From: Perkinsus marinus ATCC 50983
Taxonomy: Eukaryota > Perkinsozoa > Perkinsida > Perkinsidae
Length of the DNA: 20,918 nucleotides
Direction of reading: 5' to 3'
Assembly (NCBI RefSeq): GCF_000006405.1
Contig: NW_003214550.1
Location: forward strand, 129,622-150,539
The notes beneath the pieces are model-generated. The model was not told the origin of the DNA. It saw only the letters and a list, made by a program, of their open reading frames with translations, and did no database searches. This document shows, piece by piece, positions 1 through 8,300 of the stretch. The position numbers and the translations under genes are program-made. The first letter of the stretch is position 1; every line of letters starts with the position of its first letter.

Positions 1-2
1 TC

Positions 3-176
3 CTTCGTTCGAAGGAGATTGACAAATTTACGGTATCATTTTCAGGAGAGAACGCTGAGTTCGTGCAGGAGGATGGAAGTATCGTCATTGATACGATTCC
101 CGTCCTCGCCTCGAATGATGATCAATATATTTTCCCATCAACAGAACGTAACGCCCGTGTCGTTGTTACACTTTAG
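3..176 (+). CDS. C-terminal 57 codons of an unassigned upstream gene (partial)
   Basis: One frame is open from the window edge to a TAG at 174-176. It has a balanced, codon-like composition, for example IDKFTVSFSGENAEF, then GSIVIDTIPVLASNDD, ending RNARVVVTL. The alternating hydrophobic pattern (VSF, IVIDTI, VVVTL) suggests beta strands at the end of a globular domain. I do not recognise the family. The overlapping 61-residue frame at 19-204 is rich in Ser/Arg and Met and looks like a shadow. A family-A MITE begins 10 bases after the stop, so the 3' UTR is either very short or contains that element. The beginning of the gene is outside the window. Confidence 0.5.
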   Translation, partial: LRSKEIDKFTVSFSGENAEFVQEDGSIVIDTIPVLASNDDQYIFPSTERNARVVVTL

Positions 177-532
177 GTTTAATAATGGAGTTTCACCACC
201 CTAGTGATATGAAAAACACTAGTGAGAGATATATTCCACGACTACTGCATATCACCGCGAATTTCGCGTTTTCACCGAGTTTTACGCCACTTTGCGTAAA
301 ACGCGTGAAACTTCTCCAGTAGAAATTAGTGAAAAATTTGTTCTTATGACAACGATGATTTTCTTTATGGAAAATGAAAATTCAAATCACCAATCTATCA
401 ATTTTTCTTGTTTTTTTGAAGCGAGAAAATTAAAATTAACGCAGTGTTGAGAAAAATTTTCAGTCATTTTTTACGTGGACAGTTTTTCGAAAAGTCAACG
501 GTTGAATTTTTGTTGCCTCTTTTTTTCCTAAG
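177..532. other. Intergenic: one family-A MITE, then AT-rich DNA before the first Bin3 exon found
   Basis: After the MITE at 186-318 the sequence is AT-rich and ends in a strong pyrimidine run before the AG at 531-532. The start codon of the Bin3-like gene should lie here or in a short leader exon. In-frame ATGs at about 337, 346 and 358 open a short reading frame, but its only donor has the wrong phase to join the exon at 533. I could not assign the start. Confidence 0.4.
186..318 (+). mobile_element. Family-A MITE copy 1
   Basis: It starts TGGAGTTTCACCACCCTAG and ends with a slightly diverged GTGAAACTTCTCCA. It contains the CACTAGTG palindrome and the CGCGAAT..CGCG core. It lies between two genes. 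Confidence 0.85.
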
Positions 533-3500
533 ATTTTCCACCTATAGCAACCACTGACACCTCCGTAGATTTCCAAGCCTCAACACTAGCGTGTAAACGG
601 CCTCGGGAGGAGAATCAAGATGGTATGTTCTTGGGAAAATATGCACATGGTCAACTACATTTGTCGCTAACAACATGAAAATTCTGGGAAATTTTCGTTC
701 CGATGTGTAAAGTCCAACGCCGATGACAACACGGCTCAGCTAGACCCGCATTGATGCGCATTAGCTCTCTAGCGATCAGTTTTAGCCGCGTTTAGATTGT
801 CTACTTTCATCATGCCAATGAGTTTTGTCCACAGGGCGAGATAAACTCTGTCAATGTACTTCCTTTCGGAACACCACTTAAAATCCCACATCTAGTGGAG
901 AAACTCCTGAGAGCTCAGCTGAGGAAAGCGAACTTATACTCTAACACTGCTCTGGACATGTTTCTTATCTTAATTTCTGAGGGGGAATCTTCTAGTATTT
1001 CGCGGAATCAGTGTAGGAATATATGTATTTGCTTTCCTCAACTGCTCTTAGGAGTTTCCTCACTAATTATAGAAGTTCATATACAAATCCGAGTGAAAAG
1101 TAGGAAAGTAGTTGAGTATTTCCCGAAATTTCCTCAGAACTTCCATTTTAGCACCAACATATGTGGTTGACAATGTGCATATTTTACCGCACTGCGCGGA
1201 ATAGCAAAATATGTTGGGAGTTCGAGTATGTTATATTTGTAGGAAATTTTCTCATTTTTTGAGGGAAAAAATTCCATCATGGAAAAGAAATGTATCGCAC
1301 ATAATATGTCGACGAATCGGTGAAACTCATGTAAAATTAGAGCTTTCCAACTGCTTTGTGAAAAAATTTAGATTTCCCAGTTTCTAAGAAGAAAAATTAC
1401 ATGAATTTTTCCTTCCTAATTTTCTTCAGTTTCGGCCGATCTCAAAAGACAGCGCTTAGGCTACCCCACAGCACGGGAAGAGGCAAACGATAACATCTTT
1501 ACTGACATTCCGTTACAAGGAACTCCCTCAGTGGCTGCTGAGTTCATGCCTGTAGGTCAACACTAGGGAAAACGCGCTCGCCATTCTAATCGATTGTCTC
1601 TAACTGGACGATTTTCCGATGTTTTCTATCATTTACTATAGGTCCCGGGATCGAATCCCACCGAAGTCAATTTCAATTTCTTTTTTTATCTACTATATAA
1701 CAAATATTCACTGATTGATTTCCGCTCGAAAATGGCATTTCCAGGATTTTTATTATTTTTTTTGTTTTTTTTCAGGAAAAACAGCCACTTCTACCTCCTC
1801 CTGTATTCCGGAGTAAAAGATCGATTTTCGAATACGGAAATTACGACAAGTATTATAACTACCGTCACGAAACTCAGGTGAGGAAAAAAATTTTTCCGTC
1901 AAATCGTCGTTATTTTTCCCCATCGTCTCAGGCGTTCGTTGATGCCCGATTGAGCGCAATAATGCAATACCTAGGCGGAGATCAGCTCGATTTCTTTCAT
2001 GATAAAACTGTGCTCGATATAGGGTGAGTGAATTCTCTGGTCGAAATCGGGGAAAATATATAGGTTTTGGTAACGACTTGGTAAAAATTTTGCGGAAAAA
2101 TTTAGAAATTTTGCAGAAAAGTAAGAAAAAATTGAGTTTTTTCTCTTCTTCTTCGGAAAAAATATTGGCCTCATTAGTTCCATATGGCGTATATACTGGG
2201 CGTGAAATATTTGCGGGAAAAATTAGAAATTTTCAGAAAAATTAGACAAAAATGTAATTTTTCCCTCCCTCCTCTGGAGCAATATCGGCTTCATTAGTAC
2301 CTATGTGGCATATAAAGAGTTGCTGGTATTGATATTTTATGGAAAATTTCTGAAATTTTCAGGAAAAAAACAAAAAAATGTAATTTTTCCCTTCCCTTTT
2401 CAGATGCAATATCGGCTTCATTAGTTTCTATGTGGCGTATATTCTTGGCGCGAAAAGAGTTGTTGGTATTGATATCGATCACACATTGATCGATCAAGCT
2501 TTGAGACAGTTACGGAAATATAAACATGACGGCTTTCCGATCAACGAAGTAAGAATTTTTTCTTTTCCGCGAAAAAAAGAAAAAATTTTTCCCGAAAGAA
2601 ATGTGTGAATTTTTTGACTATTTTTGGTGCAAAGTTAGTTTAGTAGAGTTTTATGTGTGAAACGTAAAATATCGTTTTCACCGGTATGAAAATTTAACGT
2701 ATTGGAGTTTTACCCGTTTTACGGGAAGTGGCGTAATACTCAGTAAAAAACCCGATATTCGCGGTGATATGCAGTAGTCGTGAAATATATTTCGGTTTCA
2801 CCACTAGGGTGGTGAAACTCCATTGATAAATTATATATTGGAGTTTCACCACCCTAGTGATATGAAAAACACTAGTGAAAAACATATTCCCCGACTACTG
2901 CATGGCGGCAATATCGCGTTTTTCGCGGAGTTTTACACCAGTTCACGTAAAGCGGGTAAAAAACTCCATTAAACAATTAAACTTAGGTTGCAACGAGCTC
3001 TTTATCTGCGCATAAATCTACATCGATCACGCGAAGACGGGCAGCAGCATTAGAACCAACATTTCCCATCGCGTTGACGAGACGTGCCGGAGTGCCTCCA
3101 ATTACGAATAAGGTCCTGTGTGTTGCCGAAAACCACATGAAAAACTTCCTGAAACCATAGTGAGTGTTTTTCGGCCACAAATCGATCATCTGGGCGCGCG
3201 CTAATGTGTTTGTCCAGCGGTCAGGAGGAGATTGAGCGGATCAGCGACAGATTTCCGTTTAATATCGAATTTCGAACAGAAGATTTTTCGAAGGACACGG
3301 TTGACATTGATGTGAAGGACGGATCTGTCATCACTGTTGCAACTCCTTGCAGTTATGAAGAGGAAAAGTAGGTCTAAGTGAATTTTAAGGCGCGCGAAAA
3401 AATTCGAGCATGTCTAGGAAGAAATATATATTGGAGTTTCACCCGAGTGAAAAAATATATTTCACATTTCACTTCACGAAAAGTGCATGTGCGCAGTGAA

Positions 3501-4942
3501 TAACGCGTAAAACATGTGATGTGTTTCACGTGAAGTGGGGTGATCTGTCCGGTGTAACGCGCCGGGAGTGTTTTCAGTTCACTTCATATCGCGTTTTTCA
3601 CTTCACGTAAAACGGGTGAAACTCCACTGAAAATTTCGATAGTTCTATCTATTTACATTTAAATGTCTATTTTGCTTTATTAATGGAGTTTCACCCGTTT
3701 TACGTGAAGTGGCGTAAAGCTCGGCGAAAAACACGATATTCGCGGCCTGTAATAGTCGTGAAATATGTTTTACACCAGCGTTTTTCATATCACTAGGGTG
3801 AAACTTCAGCGTTGGAGGAATATATGCTCGCTTTGTTCAGCTGAGCTCATTAGCTTCCAAATCTAATTATACTAGTTAAAATACGAATGCGAGTAGAAGT
3901 GTACAGAAACCAATAAAAATTTCCAAAATTCCTTCAGAATTTTCATATTTTTCCCCTCAAACTGTGTTCCTTACTTTGGCAGGTACGACGTTATATTCTT
4001 GTTGTCTGTTATAAAGTGGATTCATTATCATCATGGTGATGATGGTGTGAAGCATGCTTTCTCTAAGATCTACCGTTTGCTCAAGTAAGGATTATTATGT
4101 GCACGCAAAACCGAGATTTTTTTCCGAATTTTTTCCGATTTTCCCTGTTGGTAAAATTCATTATTTACTAAATCAGGATGTGTTATTTTTTCCCTGTGAG
4201 TTGCATGCTCAATTTTTCTATTCAGGCCGGGAGGGTTATTCATTTTCGAGCCGCAAGATTGGAAGTCTTATAGGAAAAAACGCAATCTTACGAGGGAGAT
4301 CAGGTAAAGCAGGGTCAAAGATTCGCAGCAATTGATAGTGCTCTGATAGTATAAACCTTTATATGGGAATTCTGACGTATTTTTGCAATTTTCTGGCAAA
4401 ATTCTCAACTTCATGTCTGATTTTTTTTCATTTTTGTGCGTTTTGCATTTTTTTAAATAGGTGTTCTGATAAAATACTAAAAAGTTATGAAATGATAAAT
4501 ATAATTAATAATATTGAAAATGATTATTAAAATGGTAAGGAAAAAATTCAGAAAATTTCTGAAAATAATATACATATGAATAATAGTAACCCGAAATTTA
4601 ATGACATTCTCGCCGAAAAGTTTACCGCTATTTTTTCAGAGCAAATTACAATTCGATCGAATTCCGGCCGACTCAGTTCGTAGACTATTTGGAAAAAGAA
4701 GTTGGTTTTGTCTTGGAATGCACATTGAAGCCAAGCGCAGGTAAATCTCGCTACGCCATTGTAATCGATTATCTTTCCTCTTAGCCACCGTTACGTGTGA
4801 TATAAGAGGATTCGATCGTCCTGTGCATATTCTGCGGAAACCCGTGGGAAAAGAAGAGAAAAAATCGTCAAAAGTGCGCAAAGTTGAACCAGATCGATAT
4901 TTACATCCGACGTTGTTTTCTGATAGTATGAAAAAAGGATAG
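533..4942 (+). CDS. Bin3/MePCE-type RNA 5'-gamma-phosphate methyltransferase, 10 exons, start not found
   Basis: Exons: 533-622, 1430-1551, 1776-1877, 1932-2023, 2404-2548, 3225-3367, 3983-4084, 4226-4303, 4640-4740, 4785-4942. All phases agree, giving about 376 residues without the initiator. Bin3 hallmarks come in order: EYGNYDKYYNYR, the SAM motif VLDIGCNIGF, VVGIDID, FLSVIKWIHYHHGDDG, PGGLFIFEPQDWKSYRKK, FRPTQFVDYLEKEVGF and a final GFDRPVHILRKP. The exon 1432-1551 peptide and a basic CKRPREEN segment lie N-terminal to the fold. Known members use S-adenosylmethionine to methylate the 5' gamma-phosphate of pol III RNAs such as 7SK or U6, in the nucleus; some also bind telomerase RNA. The substrate here is inferred, not seen. 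Three exons lie between the SAM motif and the PGG motif, separated by introns packed with repeats. The tail after GFDRP is Lys-rich (KEEKKSSKVRKVEP). Confidence 0.88.
627..949 (+). mobile_element. Family-B element copy 1, with extra internal DNA
   Basis: The left part (627-700, GGGAAAATATGCACATGGTCAAC) and the right part (893-949, CTCCTGAGAGCTCAGCTGAGGAAAGC then CTAACACTG) match the two halves of family B. They lie about 190 bp apart rather than about 90, so either DNA has been inserted or these are two partial copies. The left end begins about 4 nt after the 5' splice site at 623. Confidence 0.65.
1009..1194 (-). mobile_element. Family-B element copy 2 (reverse)
   Basis: Read on the minus strand it runs from AAAATATGCACATTG through TCTGAGGAAATTTCGGG to GAGGAAAGCAAATACATATATTCCTACACTG. 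It lies in the same Bin3 intron as copy 1, in opposite orientation. The 91-residue open frame over this region is made of the two B copies. Confidence 0.75.
1641..1669 (+). repeat. tRNA-like T-arm fragment in a Bin3 intron
   Basis: GGTCCCGGGATCGAATCCCACC resembles a tRNA T-arm with a B-box-like GATCGAATCCC. No complete cloverleaf is visible upstream. It sits in the 224-nt intron 1552-1775. Confidence 0.4.
2101..2480 (+). repeat. Three tandem units of about 122 bp; the third contains the real Bin3 SAM-motif exon
   Basis: Units begin near 2101, 2223 and 2345. Each has an AAATTTT-rich lead, a pyrimidine tract and then a copy of the exon text that reads CAATATCGGCTTCATTAGT in units 2 and 3 (AATATTGGCCTCATTAGT in unit 1). 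Unit 3 carries the intact acceptor TTTTCAG at 2403 and the true exon. Units 1 and 2 lack a good AG, and unit 2 has lost about 13 nt from its exon-derived part. They look like decayed duplicate exons now inside the intron 2024-2403. Confidence 0.85.
2703..2822 (-). mobile_element. Family-A MITE copy 2
   Basis: It starts TGGAGTTTTACCCGTTTTACGG and ends GGTGGTGAAACTCCA, in the Bin3 intron 2549-3224. It is head-to-head with copy 3, 16 bp away. Confidence 0.85.
2839..2968 (+). mobile_element. Family-A MITE copy 3
   Basis: It starts TGGAGTTTCACCACCCTAGTG and ends GGGTAAAAAACTCCA. It is inverted relative to copy 2, so the pair could fold into a long hairpin in the pre-mRNA. Confidence 0.85.
3432..3626 (+). 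mobile_element. Family-A MITE copy 4, long subtype
   Basis: It has the family-A ends but a longer centre with GCGCAGTGAATAACGCG, GTGATGTGTTTCACGTGAAG and GATCTGTCCGGTGTAACG. It lies in the Bin3 intron 3368-3982. Confidence 0.8.
3684..3808 (-). mobile_element. Family-A MITE copy 5
   Basis: It starts TGGAGTTTCACCCGTTTTACG and ends AGGGTGAAACTTCA. It directly abuts family-B copy 3 on its right. Confidence 0.8.
3807..3968 (-). mobile_element. Family-B element copy 3 (reverse)
   Basis: On the minus strand it reads GGGGAAAAATATGAAAATTCTGAAGG, then TAATGAGCTCAGCTGAACAAAGCGAGC and ends CCTCCAACGCTG. It appears to lack the ATGCACATGGTC segment near its left end. It ends 14 bp before the acceptor of the exon at 3983. 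Confidence 0.65.
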
Positions 4943-5066
4943 TCAACTGCATGTTGCGTTTGAATGTGAACTCACTCATTAATATTCGCTTATGCGAAGA
5001 CGAAAAAACTTCATTTTTTATGCCTGGCAAGAGAGGATGTAAACGACGATGATCGAGATCGAAAAA

Positions 5067-5242
5067 AGTGTGAAAAATGTGCACGTAGTTGGTCACATGT
5101 TTTGGTGACAATATGAGAATTACGAAGAAATTTCTTATTGGTTTCTGTACAGTCCTACCGAAATTCGTACGTGAGCTTGTATAGTGAGCTTTGGACGCCT
5201 GAGCTCGGCTGAGGAAAGCGAACATATATTACTCTGACACTG
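5067..5242 (+). mobile_element. Family-B element copy 4
   Basis: It runs from AGTGTGAAAAATGTGCACGTAG through TTGGTGACAATATGAGAATT to CCTGAGCTCGGCTGAGGAAAGCG and CTCTGACACTG. It is close to full length and lies between the Bin3 and hydrolase genes. Confidence 0.75.
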
Positions 5243-5372
5243 GAGTTCCACCACCCTAGTGATATGAAAAATACTAGTGGAAAATATATTCCACGACTAC
5301 TGCATATCACCGCGAATATCGGGTTTTCCACTGAGTATTACGCCACTTCACGTAAAACGGGTGAAACTTCCA
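5241..5372 (+). mobile_element. Family-A MITE copy 6
   Basis: It starts TGGAGTTCCACCACCCTAGTG and ends GGGTGAAACTTCCA. It is fused to the right end of family-B copy 4 and ends 19 bp before the hydrolase ATG, so it probably lies in that gene's promoter or 5' UTR. Confidence 0.85.
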
Positions 5373-5391
5373 TTTAGTCGTTAATTTTAAA

Positions 5392-8300
5392 ATGGCTACT
5401 ACTACTACTACCTCTTATTATCTCTTCTACGCTAAGCGTTCATTATCGGTGTCGGAGTCCATCATAACTATTCAAGGATTATTGGAAAGTAAAGTGAAGA
5501 CTCCTCTTGATAAAGTAAGAATAACTCGAGTTTTTTTCTTCGGGAAAAATCGAGGTTTTTTTTTTTTCATGATGTGGACATCTCGAAATTTTTTGTCAAT
5601 CAACGGGCGACGTAAAGTTGACTGGAAACGGAGATTAGCGGTCGTAAAGCGGAAAGGGGTTGTGTGACCCAAATAGGAAGATTAGTTTGTCGGTTTCTTA
5701 TTCCCCATTCGCCGCAAACCTTCCTCTACACTATTTCCTCTTCCCTGCGTACCTTTGCAGTTGCTTTCCGTCCTTCTCTGTAGGACTCACCCTCCTCCTT
5801 CCAGTGGAAGGCTTCTGTTCTCACCTTCGATCCTCGCTCACAGGCTTGCCTTTGCGTGGGACCCCGTTGGTCCCCCCATTCTCAGATGCTTCCCATCCAT
5901 GGCTGATACTCTCCCATCTACTCTCATTCGCGACGTCTCACGTCATTGGGGCTTGCCTTGCCGCCACGGCCTCTACCCTTCAAGATCTCCACATCTTGGG
6001 CGAGCCCATGCTCAGCCGTATCCTCGGCTCCGGCGACCCTGATTGTCTTCCTCCCATCAATCTAGCAACCCATAAGCTGCGGTCTATGGTCATTACTGTC
6101 TGTGGCCCGTCGGACCATGCTACTTCTGATTGCCTACCATCTTCCCCTGACATGTCTGCTCTACTAACCAGGCTCACTTTGAAGTCTTCCCCCAAATCGG
6201 AAAAACTGCCAGTTGCGCTGACTACCCTTCTTGGTGATCGCACAACTCTGACTCATCTTACCCCTCCCCTCCATCCTCCTGCTTCCCTCATCAACGAGCT
6301 CTAGGTTAGTGAAGGTCTCGATCGGCCCCGTCTCGCTCTGTCCTTCTCACTTCGTAGTTTTCTGGACGATACCGACACGTGTATCCTTAAGGTGGTCTCA
6401 AAATCAACGTCCTTAATCACGGACTCTTGCGCTGGACCTCAACGATTCATTTGGCTTGCAACATGAATCTCGGCTGCCTCGTATCTCATTGCGACTCAGT
6501 TCTTTCTATCATCGGTACATCAGTTCATGGTAAGGTTGCCACTTCCCTTATTGCTGGGGAGTATCATCAGCTCATGCTCAGTGAAGCTTCATCCCTTCCA
6601 TCTTCTACTGCTTCTGATCTCGACGTCTGCCATTTCTTGGCTCGCTCCAATTCTAACATCATCGGTAACGCGTTGCTTTCCACCCTTAGTCAACCCAACC
6701 CAGAATTGCAAACGCAACGACCGCCACGATCCCTGGGTGAACTCTTGGGGGCCAGGTCTCAGTCTGGTTAGTACGTGGAATTGGAAATCAAAATCGGACA
6801 AATCGGATTACGCAAAGGGTTCTTCGTCACCTTCCGAACCTCAACAGAACAAGAAACCAGAGGTCGATTGATTTATCTTTTTCCACGAGTCTGATCATCC
6901 TTTGCCATGCTCATGCTCATGCTGTGCTACGCCTTTTGTGGTGTTCTAGAAGAGGCTTACGTGCTCTACTTGGGGAACGTAACACTAGAAAGTCTTGATA
7001 GACGATCTTATATCTACTTATATCATCATCTATGTTGACCACGCTAGCCTAGCTTAGCGTAGCGCATCGGAATTTGCAACGAATGTGACCAGTACGAGAT
7101 CGATGTCAGATCCGAAGCGTTGGTGTCTACCTCCACGGTTTCCCAGATAGCGGCGTTAGACCGGTACGGTGCTCGCAAGGATTGCGTCGGAAGGCTGAAG
7201 ATTCATTCGTGTGGTGAGTCGCATTTTTGGGTTGTATTTTCAACGTGGATGGTTTCAAATAGTGTTGGAAAATATGCATATAGTGAAGTTTCACTCGTTT
7301 TACGTGAAGTGGTGTAAAACTCCGTGAAAAACGCGATATTCACACTACGCAGTAGCCGTGAAATGTGTTGTTTTTCACTAGTGTTTTTCGTATCACGGAT
7401 GAAACTCCAGTGAACTACATATGTTGGTGACAATTGAATTTCACACGTTTGACGTGAAATAGCGTAAAACTCAGTGAAAAACGCGATTTCCGCGGTGATA
7501 TGCAGTAGTCGTGAAATAGGATTTTCACTAGTGTTTTCCATATCACGGGTGAAACTCCAATATGAAAATTCTGAGGAAATTTAGGGAAAATCTCGAGGGA
7601 TTTTGTGCACTTCTACCTTAGTTCGAATTCCAAAACCTACATTTAGCGAGAAAATTCCTGAGCTCAGCTGAGAAAAGCGAGAATATATATCTCCAACACT
7701 GCTTTCAAACTACACAAACATTCCCGTAAATTGTTTATGAATTTACGGGAAACTTTTTGAACAGAATGATTTCCTATCAGCTCTTGAAGAACTGTTTTTC
7801 AATATCAAAGTGGCATTAAAATGGAAAAGTCGACAATTTCCCACCACAAAAATCAGACAATTCGACGTAAATTTTTACCATATTTCTGTCAGTTTAACGC
7901 AAGTAGACTCACCTAAAATCCTACATGGTAGTAGGATGAGTTCGAAGATCTCTGAGGCTGTTCTCTCCAGTGGTGATGATATCGCATACTGCGCATTCAA
8001 CACTAATGGTGTTCCCAATTCGGGGTAAGGCTGGATGTGAAATTTGTTACAATGGAGTTTCACAACCCGTTTTACGTGAAGTGGCGTAAAACCCGGTGAA
8101 AAACGCGATATTCGCGGTGATATGCAGTAGTCGTGAAATATGTTTTTTACTAATGTTTTTCACATCACTAGGGTGAAACTCCATTGTTTCTATAATGTGA
8201 AATAAATTTGTGAGGAATTTTCGGGTGTTGGAAAATTGGTTATCATTCACGTGTAAAACATTACGCGTGTTTTACGCGTTATTCGCGAAGTTAATTGTGA

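Larger units (their letters stand above)
4943..5391. other. Intergenic spacer made largely of a B element and an A element
   Basis: From the Bin3 stop to the hydrolase start codon, positions 5067-5242 are family B and 5241-5372 are family A. The first 124 bp are unique and probably the Bin3 3' UTR. I see no clear promoter motif. The 144-residue minus-strand frame across this region is antisense to Bin3 and B-element sequence. Confidence 0.5.
7261..7702 (+). mobile_element. Family-B element copy 5, split by two nested family-A MITEs
   Basis: Left end AGTGTTGGAAAATATGCATATAG and right end CTCCAACACT give the clearest inverted ends of family B. Two family-A copies (7284-7409 and 7435-7559) interrupt it; removing them restores GCATATAGTGAACTACATATG and TTGGTGACAATATGAAAATT, as in uninterrupted copies. 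The A insertions are therefore younger than this B copy. Confidence 0.85.

Noticed and set aside
895-1170. 91-residue plus-strand frame
   Set aside because: It is translated from two family-B copies and has no independent coding signal.
4791-5225. 144-residue minus-strand frame
   Set aside because: Antisense to the last Bin3 exon and to family-B copy 4.
5392-5420. Short trinucleotide run (ACT)n
   Set aside because: It encodes the Thr run at the predicted hydrolase N-terminus and is too short to treat as a microsatellite.
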